Origin: Chitinimonas koreensis | GTDB lineage: Bacteria > Pseudomonadota > Gammaproteobacteria > Burkholderiales > Chitinimonadaceae | Reading direction: 5' to 3' | Length of the DNA stretch: 64,000 nucleotides | NCBI RefSeq assembly: GCF_014353015.1 | Contig: NZ_CP060704.1 | Location: forward strand, 2,195,001 to 2,259,000 | Shown: one piece after another, positions 23,201-32,547 of the stretch | How the letters are laid out: every line of letters begins with the position of its first letter | How positions within the stretch are numbered: the first letter of the stretch is position 1 | Made by a program: the position numbers and the translations under genes | The notes under the pieces: model-generated | What the model saw: the letters and a program-made list of their open reading frames with translations, nothing else | What the model was told of the DNA's origin: nothing | Databases searched by the model: none

Positions 23201-24460
23201 ATGAAGATCCGCATGCAGGACGCGGAGGGCACTGCTTTGCCCGCCGCCAGCGCAACCCTGCCCCTCGAGCCGCGCCGGCGGCTGCTTTCCGCCACCCTCA
23301 TGACCCTCGCCGCCGGCCTGCTGCTCGGCGCACCGGTGTTTGCCGCCGGCAAGACGATCACCGTCTGGATCAACGGCGACAAAGGCTGGCAGGGCATCCA
23401 GAAGGTCGGCGACGACTATGCCCGCCGCACCGGCATCGCCGTCAAGGTCGAGCATCCCGACGACGCGCCGAACAAGTTCCAGCAGGCCGCGCTGGCCGGC
23501 AACGGGCCCGACGTCTGGATCTGGCCGCACGACCGCATCGGCGAGTGGATCAAGCTCGGCCTGATCGCGCCGATCACGCCGACCGAGGAAGCGCGCCGCA
23601 ACATCGTCTCGGTGGCCTGGGACGCCTTCACCGTGAACGGCCAGGTGTGGGGCTACCCGCTGTCGGTCGAGGCGGTCGGGCTGATCTACAACAAGGCCCT
23701 GGTCAAGACGCCGCCACGCAGCTTCGAGGAGCTGCCGGCGCTCGACGCCCAGTTGCAGAAGCGCGGCGCCCACGCCATCCTGTGGGACTACAACAATACC
23801 TACTTCACCTGGCCGCTCCTGGCGGCCAACGGCGGCTACCCGTTCTTCCGCGACGGCCGCGGCAACTACGATCCGACCGACACCGGCGTGGCCAAGGCCG
23901 GCGCGGTGGCCGGGCTGGAGACGCTGGCCATGCTGATCGAGCGCGGCGTGATGCCCAAGGGCGCCAACTACGGCCAGATGGAAGAGCAGATGCACGCCGG
24001 CAAGCTGGCGATGATGATCAGCGGGCCGTGGGCCTGGGAAGGGCTGAAGAACGCCAAGATCGACTTCGGCGTGGCACCGTTGCCGACCGTCCGCGGCAAG
24101 CCGTCGCGGCCCTTCGTCGGCGTGCTCGGCGCGATGATCAACGCCAAGAGCCGCAACCGGAAGGAGGCGCTGGCCTTCCTCGAGCAGGGCCTCCTCAAGG
24201 TCGAGGGCCTCAAGGCGATGAACGCCGACGTGCCGCTCGGCGTGCCGGCCGACATCACGCTGTTCTGGCAGCTGTACAACGACGAAAATATCCGCAACTC
24301 GATGGACAACATCCACCTGGGCAAGCCGATGCCGTCCAATCCCGAGATGGGCAAGTTCTGGGCCGCGATGGCCAGTGCGCTGCCGCAGGTGACCGAGGGC
24401 ACGGCCAAGCCGAAGGATGCGCTGCAGGCCGCCGCCGCGCAGATCGGCGGCAAGAAGTAG
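23201..24460 (+). CDS. Second MalE-like sugar-binding protein
   Basis: A 419-residue paralogue of the MalE at 14,519, closely similar along the mature chain (TVWINGDKGWQGIQKVG, VEHPDDAPNKFQQ, WIWPHDRIGEW, AILWDYNNTYFTWPLL). The N-terminus is longer, about 48 residues, with a basic PRRR stretch before the hydrophobic signal segment. It has no permease or ATPase of its own and lies after gap, so it probably feeds the same MalFGK complex with a different sugar-length preference, or acts in chemotaxis. The ATG at 23201 has GGAGTGA nine bases upstream. An intrinsic terminator follows. Confidence 0.9.
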   Translation: MKIRMQDAEGTALPAASATLPLEPRRRLLSATLMTLAAGLLLGAPVFAAGKTITVWINGDKGWQGIQKVGDDYARRTGIAVKVEHPDDAPNKFQQAALAGNGPDVWIWPHDRIGEWIKLGLIAPITPTEEARRNIVSVAWDAFTVNGQVWGYPLSVEAVGLIYNKALVKTPPRSFEELPALDAQLQKRGAHAILWDYNNTYFTWPLLAANGGYPFFRDGRGNYDPTDTGVAKAGAVAGLETLAMLIERGVMPKGANYGQMEEQMHAGKLAMMISGPWAWEGLKNAKIDFGVAPLPTVRGKPSRPFVGVLGAMINAKSRNRKEALAFLEQGLLKVEGLKAMNADVPLGVPADITLFWQLYNDENIRNSMDNIHLGKPMPSNPEMGKFWAAMASALPQVTEGTAKPKDALQAAAAQIGGKK

Positions 24461-24482
24461 GGCTGGGCCGCATGCCGGCAAG

Positions 24483-24510
24483 GGCCGACCCGCGGGTCGG
24501 CCTTTTTATT
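24483..24510 (+). terminator. Rho-independent terminator after the second malE
   Basis: GGCCGACCCG and CGGGTCGGCC form a perfect 20-base palindrome, followed by TTTTTATT. It separates the carbon block from the flagellar block. Confidence 0.9.
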
Positions 24511-24599
24511 GCCGCCGCCGGCCGGCAAAGCTTGCCGCCGGCCCCGCCTGCCGCTTGCCCTGAGCCGCCAAGTGCTTGAATCGACGGGGATCGGGCAGC

Positions 24600-24615
24600 T
24601 GGCACGCAGCGTGCT
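24600..24615 (+). promoter_or_regulatory. Sigma-54 promoter of the flgB operon
   Basis: TGGCACGCAGCGTGCT matches the RpoN consensus TGGCACG-N4-TTGC with GG and GC at the required spacing and one mismatch. It lies about 45 bases before the flgB start. RpoN control of rod and hook genes is known in polar flagellates. Confidence 0.75.
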
Positions 24616-24659
24616 TTGATCGCTCCGACAGAAATGAACCGACGGTGCGCGAGATTGCC

Positions 24660-25073
24660 ATGTTGTCCAGCCTGAACAATTACTTCGCCTTCAACGAAGC
24701 CGCCCTGAAGCTGAGGGGCACCCGCCAGGAAGTGATCGCCAGCAATATCGCCAACGCCGATACGCCGGGCTACAAGGCGCGCGACTTCGACTTCGGCCAG
24801 ACGCTGAGCAACGCGATGGCGGCCCAGCGCGGCGCCTCGAACGAAATGGGCCTGGCCCGCACCGACGGCCGCCACCTGGCCGGCAAGCCGCACAGCACGC
24901 TGGAGGTCGACCTGATGTACCGCAACGACGTCCAGCCCTCGATCGACGGCAACACCGTCGACATGAACACCGAGATGCGCAACTTCACCGACAACGCGGT
25001 GCGCTACCAGGCCAGCCTCACCTTCCTGCAGCAGCGCATCAGTGGCATGCGCACCGCGCTGCAGTCGCAATAA
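24660..25073 (+). CDS. flgB: Flagellar proximal rod protein FlgB
   Basis: A 137-residue rod subunit exported by the flagellar type III system, at the base of the rod in the periplasm. The N-terminal motif ASNIANADTPGYKARDFDF is the FlgB/FlgC family signature. The C-terminus contains the amphipathic segment ending in MRTALQSQ. The ATG at 24660 fits the family N-terminus (MLSSLNNYFAFNEAALKLR); the frame upstream runs through the sigma-54 promoter and is not coding. It is the first gene of flgBCDEFGHI, with flgC 11 bases after it. Confidence 0.97.
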   Translation: MLSSLNNYFAFNEAALKLRGTRQEVIASNIANADTPGYKARDFDFGQTLSNAMAAQRGASNEMGLARTDGRHLAGKPHSTLEVDLMYRNDVQPSIDGNTVDMNTEMRNFTDNAVRYQASLTFLQQRISGMRTALQSQ

Positions 25074-25084
25074 GGAACGCCGCC

Positions 25085-25498
25085 ATGTCCCTGTTCCGCG
25101 TCTTCGACATCGCCGGCTCGGCCATGACCGCCCAGTCGGTCCGGCTCAACGCCACCGCCAGCAACCTCGCCAACGCCGAGAGCGCGACCAGCTCCAGCGG
25201 CCAGCCCTACCGCGCCAAGCAGGTGGTGTTCGCCGCCACCCCGCTGACGGCCTCGCAGCCGCAGGCGGTCGGCGTGCAGGTGGCGACGGTGTCGGAAGAC
25301 CCGAGCCCGGCGCGCATGGTCTACGACCCGAAGAATCCGCTGGCCGACGGCAACGGCTACATCGCGATGCCCAATGTGAACGTGGTGGAAGAGATGACCA
25401 ACATGATCTCGGCCTCGCGCTCCTACCAGACCAACGCCGACATGATGAACACCGCCAAGGTCCTGCTGCAGCGCACCCTGCAGCTCGGCCAGGCCTGA
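25085..25498 (+). CDS. flgC: Flagellar proximal rod protein FlgC
   Basis: A 137-residue rod protein that assembles above FlgB. It opens with SLFRVFDIAGSAMTAQ and carries the rod-family NLANAES motif; the C-terminal MMNTAKVLLQRTLQL amphipathic helix is typical. AAGGAA precedes the ATG. flgD begins 15 bases later. Confidence 0.97.
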   Translation: MSLFRVFDIAGSAMTAQSVRLNATASNLANAESATSSSGQPYRAKQVVFAATPLTASQPQAVGVQVATVSEDPSPARMVYDPKNPLADGNGYIAMPNVNVVEEMTNMISASRSYQTNADMMNTAKVLLQRTLQLGQA

Positions 25499-25513
25499 AC
25501 CGGGTAGACCGCC

Positions 25514-26188
25514 ATGAGCACCATCAACGGCACCAGCAACACCAGCAACGTGTTCGAGAACCTGAACAAGGCGCGCGACAACAAGAGCGATGCCGAGGAA
25601 ACGCAGGACCGTTTCCTCAAGCTCCTGATGACGCAGCTGCAGAACCAGGACCCGATGAACCCGATGGACAGCGCCCAGAGCACCAGCCAGATGGCGCAGA
25701 TCAACATGGTCACCGGCATCGACAACCTCAACGCCAGCATCACCAGCATGATGTCGACCTTCAACGCCGGCCAGTCCTTCCAGGCGGCCGGGCTGATCGG
25801 CAAGCAGGTGCTGGTGTCGGGCGACACCATGCGCTACAGCGGCTCGGGCGCGGTGCAGTCCGAGATCGAGGTGCCCGAGGGCGGCGGCCTGATCACCGTG
25901 TCGATCTACAACGACAGCGGGCAGAAGATCGACGAGATCGCGCTGGGCCAGCAGAAGGCCGGCCGGCAGGCGGTCGAGTGGGACGGCAAGAACAGCGCCG
26001 GCAACGCCATGCCGGCCGGCAAGTATTACCTCGACGCCTCGATGAACCTGCCCGACGGCGGCACCAAGCAGATCTCGAGCTTCACCTTCGTCGACGTCGA
26101 CAGCGTCGCGATCGCCAACGGCGGGGTCAACGTCAAGCTGGTCGACGGCCGTTCGGTGGCGTTCTCCGACGTCACCCAGATCAAGTAA
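25514..26188 (+). CDS. flgD: Flagellar hook cap protein FlgD
   Basis: A 224-residue scaffold that caps the growing hook and is later replaced. The N-terminal QDRFLKLLMTQLQNQDPMNP is the FlgD signature. The C-terminal half (about residues 80-215) has the FlgD Ig-like/Tudor pattern, including AVEWDGKNSAGNAMPAGKY. It lies between flgC and flgE, the usual order. Confidence 0.96.
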   Translation: MSTINGTSNTSNVFENLNKARDNKSDAEETQDRFLKLLMTQLQNQDPMNPMDSAQSTSQMAQINMVTGIDNLNASITSMMSTFNAGQSFQAAGLIGKQVLVSGDTMRYSGSGAVQSEIEVPEGGGLITVSIYNDSGQKIDEIALGQQKAGRQAVEWDGKNSAGNAMPAGKYYLDASMNLPDGGTKQISSFTFVDVDSVAIANGGVNVKLVDGRSVAFSDVTQIK

Positions 26189-26289
26189 GTCATTCCAGGT
26201 AGACGCCGGCCCCGCAGCGGGGCAGCGGGCAACATTCGGCAAGCGGGGCGCCGGCAGGCGCGCACAGAAAAGTCAGCAGGAGAAACACC

Positions 26290-28271
26290 ATGGGCTTCCA
26301 GCAAGGATTGAGCGGCGTCAACGCCGCCTCCAAGTTCCTCGACGTGGTCGGCAACAACGTCGCCAATGCCAACACCGTCGGCTACAAGGGCTCGCGCGCC
26401 GAATTCGCCGATATCTTCGCCAACACGCTGGGCGGCACCAGCACCCAGACCGGCATCGGCGGCCGTACCGCCTCGGTGGCGCAGCAGTTCTCGCAGGGCA
26501 ACCTGAGCACCACCAACAATGCGCTCGACGTCGCCATCCAGGGCAACGGCTTCTTCCGCCTGATCGATACCGCCGGCGGCTTCAGCTACTCGCGCAACGG
26601 CCAGTTCCAGCTCGACCGCCAGGGCTACATCACCAACGGCACCAACAAGCTGGCCGGCTACCTGGCGAACGCCGACGGCCAATTGATCACCGGCACCACG
26701 CCGCAGGCGATCCAGATCCGTACCGCCAACATCGGCGCCCAGGCCACCGGCGCCTCGGGCGCGGCCAATGCCGGCCTCACGCTGGCGATGAACTTCGACG
26801 CGCGCAGCAACGTGGTCGGGCGCGGCACCAGCACCGTCTCGATCAACGGCCTGCAGCTGGACAACGCCGCGGCGGCCGGCACCCAGGTCAACTACCAGAC
26901 CCGCGTGACCGACTCGACCGGCCAGTTCCACGATCTCGACGTGCAGCTGACCAAGCTCGCCGGCGGCGGCTGGAACATCGCCACCGACCTCGACAACAGC
27001 GGCACCTTCACCAATTCCGCCAATCCGCTGGTCTTCAATGCGCTGGGCCAGATCCAGTCGGGCTCGCCGGCCGCCGTCAGCTATGCGCTGGCCTCGCCGA
27101 CGCCGGCCTACGGCAACACCCCGCTCAATTTCAACATCAACTTTTCCGGCGCCACCGAGATCACCGGCGGCACCGTGCCCGGCGCGATCAACGTCAACGA
27201 CACCGCCGCGCAGAACATGAGCGTGATGGTGGCCAATTCCAACCTGCCCAACGGCGACGCGGTCGGCGCGGTGCACACCTTCAGCGGCAGCTACCGCGAC
27301 GCCAACGGCGACAGCCACTCGCTCGACGTGACGCTGACCAAGGCGGCCGCCAATACCTGGACCCCGTCGGTCACCATCGACGGCGCGCCGTTCACCATCA
27401 CCCCGACGCCCTCGCCGGTCACCTTCAACGAGGCCGGCCTCTTGAGCGGCGGCTCGCCGATCGCCATCACCGGCGCGGCCGGCGGCGCCGACTTCAAGAT
27501 CAACCTGCAGGGCCTGACCCAGAACGCCGCGACCTTCACTTCGTCGCCGCTCGAGGTGCGCAGTACGCCGCCGGTGGTGCCGACCGATCCGTCGACCTAC
27601 ACCCACTCGACCTCGGCCACGGTGTACGACTCGCAGGGCGTCGAGCACACGCTGACCTACTACTTCACCAAGGTCGGCGTGAACGCCTGGGAAGTGCAGA
27701 GCAGCTTCGACGGCGGTACGCCGGTCACCCATCCGGGCTACATCACCTTCGACCAGGTCGGCAATCTCAACGGTGGCACGAGCCTTGCTTATAGTTCCCC
27801 GATCCCGTCGCCGAGCGGTGCGCTGTCGCCCCTGGCGTTCAACACCAGCTTCGCCGGGACCTCGCAGTTCGGCAGCCAGTTCGGTGTCAGCGAGCTGACC
27901 CAGGACGGCTACGCCGACGGCAACATCACCGGCCTGTCGATCGGCAAGGACGGGGTGATCATCGGCCGCTACTCGAACGGTCAGAACCGCACGGTCGGCC
28001 AGATCACGCTGTACAACTTCGCCAACCCGCAAGGGCTGCAACCCTTGGGCGACAACCGCTGGGCCGAGACCTTCGCCTCGAACCAGGCACGGCTCGGCGT
28101 ACCGGGGAGCGGCGATTTCGGCAGCTTGCAGTCGGGGCGGTCGAGGATTCGAACATCGACCTGACCAAGGAATTGGTCGACATGATCACCGCGCAGCGGT
28201 CCTACCAGGCCAATGCGCAGACGATCCGCACGCAGGACCAGGTGCTCCAGACCCTGATCAACCTGCGATAA
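26290..28271 (+). pseudogene. flgE: Flagellar hook protein FlgE, frameshifted near its 3' end
   Basis: Hook subunit, exported and polymerised outside the cell. The first frame starts at 26290 (MGFQQGLSGVNAASKFLDVV, GNNVANANTVGYKGSR) and runs to a stop at 28164. The family C-terminus is encoded one frame away: after the G-run at 28134-28137 the other frame reads through NIDLTKELVDMITAQRSY to the stop at 28271. Restoring one G gives a 660-residue FlgE, long for the family because of expanded central beta domains. As written, the protein would lose the C-terminal D0 helix needed for assembly and so would not work. A consensus error in the G-run is the simplest explanation. AGCAGGAG precedes the ATG. 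Confidence 0.85.
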
Positions 28272-28368
28272 GCGGCAAGGCGCCTGAGCGCCGCCGACCT
28301 GCGGATCGCCGGATACACGGCAAGCTTTACCGGGCGACCGGCGAAGCTTGCCGCACAGGGAGAGACGC

Positions 28369-29106
28369 ATGGATCGGCTTATCTACGTCGCGATGACCGG
28401 CGCCAAGCAGGCGAGCCTGCAGCAGGCCACGGTCGCCAACAACCTCGCCAACGCATCGACCCCCGGCTTCAAGCAGGAGCTGTCGGCCTTCCGCGCCGTC
28501 CAGGCGGTCGGCGGCACCGGCTACCAGAGCCGTTCCTTCGTGCTCGAGCAGAGCACCGGCTCCGACTTCACCCCAGGCACCCTGCAGACCACCGGCCGCG
28601 ATCTCGACATTGCGCTGACCACCGAGGGCATGTTCGCGGTGCAGACCGGCAACGGCGAAGCCTATACCCGCAACGGCAGCCTCGAGATCGACGCCACCGG
28701 CCTCTTGAAGACGCGCGAGGGCAACCCGGTGCTCGGCGACGGCGGCCCGATCGTGATCCCCGAGAACAGCGTGCTGACCTTCGGCCGCGACGGCACCATC
28801 AGCGCCGCGCCGGTCAACGATCCTTCCCAATCGAACGAAGTCGGCCGCATCAAGCTGGTCCGGCCCGACGAGCGCCAGCTCGACCGCGGCAACGACGGCC
28901 TGTTCCGCCTGCGCGACGGCCAGCCGGCCCAGGCCGATGCCGCCGTGCAGCTGACCAGCGGCGCGCTCGAGGCCAGCAACGTCAACGCGGTCGATCAGCT
29001 GGTGAAGATGATCGATTACCAGCGCAGCTACGACCTCCAGGTACGGATGTTGCAAACAGCCGACCAGAACGCCCGTTCAGCCGCCCAGATCATGAGTCTG
29101 AGCTGA
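28369..29106 (+). CDS. flgF: Flagellar proximal rod protein FlgF
   Basis: A 245-residue rod protein. The N-terminal DRLIYVAMTGAKQASLQQ and NNLANASTPGFK, and the C-terminal NVNAVDQLVKMIDYQRSYD, are the FlgF/FlgG family ends. The ATG at 28369 follows GGGAGAGACGC; a short upstream extension is not needed. A small inverted repeat, GGCAAGCTT with AAGCTTGCC, lies in the 97-base gap after flgE (28,319-28,352). Confidence 0.96.
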   Translation: MDRLIYVAMTGAKQASLQQATVANNLANASTPGFKQELSAFRAVQAVGGTGYQSRSFVLEQSTGSDFTPGTLQTTGRDLDIALTTEGMFAVQTGNGEAYTRNGSLEIDATGLLKTREGNPVLGDGGPIVIPENSVLTFGRDGTISAAPVNDPSQSNEVGRIKLVRPDERQLDRGNDGLFRLRDGQPAQADAAVQLTSGALEASNVNAVDQLVKMIDYQRSYDLQVRMLQTADQNARSAAQIMSLS

Positions 29107-29161
29107 ACGAAGCGGCAAGAAACGACAAAACGACAGGCCCGAACAGGAAAGGATTGCCGCC

Positions 29162-29944
29162 ATGATGCGCTCGCTATGGATCGCCAAGACCGGCATGGAC
29201 GCGATGCAGATGAACATCGACGTCATCTCGAACAACCTCGCCAACGTCAACACCAACGGCTTCAAGCGGACCCGGCCGATCTTCGAGGATCTGCTGTACC
29301 AGACCATCCGCCAGCCCGGCGGCGCCACCAGCCAGCAGACCCAGCTGCCCAGCGGCCTACAGCTCGGCACCGGCGTCAAGCCGGTCGCCACCGAGCGCAT
29401 CCACACCCAGGGCAACCTGCAGCTGACCGACAACCCGTTCGACCTCGCCATCAACGGCCGCGGCTTCTTCCAGGTCGAGATGCCCGACGGCACCATCGGC
29501 TACACCCGCGACGGCGCCTTCCAGGTCAACAGCCAGGGCGTGATCGTCACCGCCGAGGGCTACCCGCTGCAGGGCAACATCACGGTGCCCGAGGGCACCA
29601 CCCAGTTCACCGTGAGCCGCGACGGCATCGTCACTGCCCTGCAGGCGGGCCAGACCCAGGCCACCCAGATCGGCACCATCCAGCTCGCCAGCTTCATCAA
29701 TCCGGCCGGTCTGCAGAGCCAGGGCGAGAACCTCTACCTCGAGACCGCCGCCTCGGGCGCGCCGCAGGTCACCACGCCCGGCCTCAACGGCACCGGCGTG
29801 CTCAACCAGAGCTACGTGGAAACCTCCAACGTCAACATCACCGAAGAGCTGATCAACATGATCCAGGCCCAGCGCGCCTACGAGATCAACTCGCGCTCGA
29901 TCCAGACTTCGGACCAGATGCTGCAGCGGCTGACGCAGCTGTAA
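29162..29944 (+). CDS. flgG: Flagellar distal rod protein FlgG
   Basis: A 260-residue distal rod subunit with the classic start MMRSLWIAKTGMDAMQ, the NNLANVNTNGFKR motif, and the end NITEELINMIQAQRAYE...MLQRLTQL. Length and motif spacing are standard. AGGAAAGG lies upstream of the ATG. It is followed after about 80 bases by flgH. Confidence 0.97.
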   Translation: MMRSLWIAKTGMDAMQMNIDVISNNLANVNTNGFKRTRPIFEDLLYQTIRQPGGATSQQTQLPSGLQLGTGVKPVATERIHTQGNLQLTDNPFDLAINGRGFFQVEMPDGTIGYTRDGAFQVNSQGVIVTAEGYPLQGNITVPEGTTQFTVSRDGIVTALQAGQTQATQIGTIQLASFINPAGLQSQGENLYLETAASGAPQVTTPGLNGTGVLNQSYVETSNVNITEELINMIQAQRAYEINSRSIQTSDQMLQRLTQL

Positions 29945-30024
29945 GCCGCCGCTCCCGGGTTCCTACGGGTCGCAGATCCGCTTCCGCATCCATGGCACAC
30001 ACCACACAAGACAGGAGCCTCGCC

Positions 30025-30698
30025 ATGATCCGCCGCCTTCTTCTCGCCGTGCCCGTCCTGCTGCTCGCCGCCTGCGCCAGCCAGGTGCCGTCGACCATCG
30101 TGACCCAGCCGACCAGCGTGCGCCCCGGCTACGCCAGCAGACCGCGCCGCTGGCCAACGGCAGCATCTACCAGGCCGCCAGCAACCGCACGCTGTTCGAG
30201 GACCGCACCGCACGCTACGTCGGCGACAACATCACGGTGCAGCTCGAGGAACAGGTCAGCGCCTCCAGCAGTTCGGCCAACAAGGCCGAGCGCAGCAGCG
30301 AGAACTCGACCGCGATCGCGGCCGGCGCCAACTCGCGCTTCTTCGACGGCGTGCTCGGCGGCCTCAACCTCGGCACCGAGTCGAGCAACAAGCACGACGG
30401 CAAGGGCAGCACTAGCGCCAACAACACCTTCCGCGGCCTGATCACCGCCCAGGTGGTCGAGCTGCTGCCCAACGGCAACCTCGTGATCGGCGGCGAAAAG
30501 CAGGTCAATATCCGCGGCGAAATCAGCTACTTGCGCGTCTCGGGCATCGTCAACCCCAGCGATATCAAGGCTGGCAATGTGGTATCCTCCACCAAGATCG
30601 CCGAGGCCCGGATCGAGGAAATGGGCAGCGGCACGGTGGCCTCCGCCGATCGCGCGGGCTGGCTGCAACGATTCTTCTTCAGTTTCCTGCCCTTCTGA
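30025..30698 (+). pseudogene. flgH: Flagellar L-ring protein FlgH, frameshifted near its 5' end
   Basis: Outer-membrane ring lipoprotein of the flagellar basal body. The start at 30025 (ACAGGAG upstream) encodes MIRRLLLAVPVLLLAAC, a signal peptide with lipobox Cys17. After PGYA at about 30134 the frame is lost; family sequence resumes one frame away (LANGSIYQAASNRTLFED, then ITVQLEEQVSAS, NLVIGGEKQVNIRGE, SDIKAGNVVSSTKIAEARI) and ends at 30698. Adding one C at 30134-30135 restores a 224-residue FlgH. Without it only the first 38 codons are in frame, and the ring could not form. Confidence 0.85.
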
Positions 30699-30701
30699 CC
30701 C

Positions 30702-31814
30702 ATGCCCCTGAACCGCACCGCCGTCCGACTGATTGCAGCGCTTTTCCTGATCGTCGGCGGCAGCGCGGTTGAGGCCCAGCGGCTCAAGGAGCTCGCCAGC
30801 GTCGGCGGGGTGCGGCCCAACCAGCTGATCGGCTATGGCCTGGTGGTCGGCCTCGACGGCAGCGGCGACCAGACCACCCAGACGCCGTTCACGGTGCAGA
30901 GCGTGATCACCATGCTCACCCAGCTCGGCGTGCAATTGCCGGTCGGCACCAATCTCCAGCTCAAGAACGTGGCCGCCGTCACCGTGACGGCGACGCTGCC
31001 GGCCTATGCGCGCCAGGGCCAGTCGATCGACGTGACGGTGTCCTCGATCGGCAACGCCAAGAGCCTGCGCGGCGGCACGCTGCTGATGAGCCCGCTCAAG
31101 GGCGTCGACGGCCAGGTCTACGGCATCGCGCAGGGCAACGTGGTGGTAGCCGGTGCCGGTGCCGCGGCGGCCGGGTCGAGCACCCAGGTGAACCAGCTGG
31201 CGGTCGGCCGCATTCCCAACGGCGCCACCGTCGAACGCGAAGTGCCGGGCGGGGTGGGGCAGGGCGATACCGTCACGCTGGCGCTCAACGAGGCCGATTT
31301 CGGCACCGCGGCCAAGGTCACCCAGGCGATCAACGCGGCCTTCGGCGGCGGCGTGGCGCGTGCGCAGGACGCGCGGACCATCCAGGTGCATGCGCCGCAG
31401 GATCCGGATGCGCGGGTGACCTTCATGGCGCGGCTGGAGAACATCAACGTGGTGCCGTCCGACACCGCCGCCAAGGTGATCATCAACGCCCGCACGGGCT
31501 CGGTGGTGATGAACCGCTCGGTGACGCTCGAGCCGTGCGCGATCTCGCACGGCAACCTGACGGTGACCATCTCGGCCAAGAACGAGGTGAGCCAGCCCAA
31601 GCCGCTGTCGGGCGGCGAGACGGCGCCGGTGCAGAACGCCACGGTCGAGGTGAAGGCCGAGAAGGGCGGCGTGACCGCCGTGCCGAAGAGCGCCTCGCTC
31701 AACGAGGTGGTCCGGGCGCTGAACCAGATCGGCGCGACCCCGCAGGACCTGTTGGCGATCCTGCAGGCGATGAAGTCGGCCGGCGCGCTCAAGGCCGATC
31801 TCGAAGTGATCTAG
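30702..31814 (+). CDS. flgI: Flagellar P-ring protein FlgI
   Basis: A 370-residue periplasmic P-ring subunit with a cleavable signal peptide ending near VEAQ. Typical stretches are LKELASVGGVRPNQLIGYG, VGLDGSGDQT, the SIGNAKSLRGGTLLMSPL region, and the C-terminal NQIGATPQDLLAILQAMK. It starts three bases after the flgH stop. It is the last flg gene of the first operon; a repeat element follows. Confidence 0.97.
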   Translation: MPLNRTAVRLIAALFLIVGGSAVEAQRLKELASVGGVRPNQLIGYGLVVGLDGSGDQTTQTPFTVQSVITMLTQLGVQLPVGTNLQLKNVAAVTVTATLPAYARQGQSIDVTVSSIGNAKSLRGGTLLMSPLKGVDGQVYGIAQGNVVVAGAGAAAAGSSTQVNQLAVGRIPNGATVEREVPGGVGQGDTVTLALNEADFGTAAKVTQAINAAFGGGVARAQDARTIQVHAPQDPDARVTFMARLENINVVPSDTAAKVIINARTGSVVMNRSVTLEPCAISHGNLTVTISAKNEVSQPKPLSGGETAPVQNATVEVKAEKGGVTAVPKSASLNEVVRALNQIGATPQDLLAILQAMKSAGALKADLEVI

Positions 31815-31846
31815 CGCCGCGTTCGCGGCGCCCGTTGCACGGCGCG

Positions 31847-31986
31847 TGAAATGTGAAACGTGAGGCCCGCTGCGCGGTGCCTGTGAAACGTGGTGCGGCG
31901 CCGCCGCACCTAATGCTCGACGACCAGTCTGAACCTGAGCCGCAAAGCGGCGAACCATCTTTCACATTTCACGTTTCACCTTTCAC
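31847..31986. repeat. GTGAAACGTGAAA-ended inverted-repeat element, copy 2
   Basis: The left end reads GTGAAATGTGAAACGTGAGG and the right end TTTCACATTTCACGTTTCAC. The element ends ten bases before the start of the small gene at 31997. It shares its end sequences, but not its middle, with the copies at 11,399 and 51,775. Confidence 0.7.
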
Positions 31987-31996
31987 GGGATCAAAC

Positions 31997-32224
31997 ATGG
32001 ACAACCCGTTCCAGCAGATTCCGCCCGCCGTGCTCGAAGCCGCGCTCGCGCGCTGCGCCAGCGAGCTGGCCGGCATGGCGGTGGCGGCCAGCCTGCACGA
32101 GGTCGAGCTGATCGAGTCCGACCGCGAGCTCGGCGGGGCCGGCGTCACGCTGCGGGTGTCCTTCCACCTGCCGCTGCGGCTCGACCAGGACGTGCTCGGC
32201 GCATCCGACGCCGCCGCTGCCTGA
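31997..32224 (+). CDS. Small conserved-looking protein in the flg cluster, unknown
   Basis: A 75-residue protein beginning MDNPFQQIPPAVLEAAL. It is mostly one helical N-terminal half (about residues 8-35) followed by a short beta-like stretch, VTLRVSFHLPLRL. No signal peptide or membrane segment is visible. Third positions are strongly G/C as in neighbouring genes, which supports coding. I place the start at 31997 because the longer open frame upstream translates a repeat element. The position between flgI and flgJ suggests a flagellar or chaperone-like role, but this is only context. I do not recognise the family. Confidence 0.5.
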   Translation: MDNPFQQIPPAVLEAALARCASELAGMAVAASLHEVELIESDRELGGAGVTLRVSFHLPLRLDQDVLGASDAAAA

Positions 32225-32490
32225 GTCTTACGATCTCGCCGCGGTCGCGTTGCAGGTCGTCGGGCTTGACGCCCGACAGCGGCATCGGCCGCAGCGCTGT
32301 CGGGATGGCGCCCGACCTACGTTCCGTCGCTTTCCTCGGCGCGCCTCCGTGTCCTTCGGGGTGCCGATCCGCGCGCGCAATCGCTGCGCGCCCACCCGGC
32401 CGACCGATCTTGCCGGCCAGCCGGCGGCAATTGCCGGTCTCGCCCTCTGTCCTGCTTCATTCCTCCTTTTGAATCAATGTCTTGATTGAT
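32225..32490. repeat. REP-type palindromes (type B) in the gap before flgJ
   Basis: No gene is visible. Bases about 32,255-32,330 carry GTCGGGCTTGACGCCCGAC and a second GTCGGGATGGCGCCCGAC facing unit. Near 32,472-32,489, AATCAA and TTGATT form a short inverted repeat just upstream of the sigma-54 promoter, possibly an activator site. Confidence 0.5.
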
Positions 32491-32506
32491 TGGCATGGTC
32501 CCTGCT
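32491..32506 (+). promoter_or_regulatory. Sigma-54 promoter of flgJKL
   Basis: TGGCATGGTCCCTGCT has GG and GC at the RpoN -24/-12 spacing and matches most consensus positions. It lies about 40 bases before the flgJ start, so flgJKL has its own promoter. Confidence 0.7.
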
Positions 32507-32547
32507 TTATCGGTTCCGATCCCGAAGTCAGCCACCGGTAAAACGCC

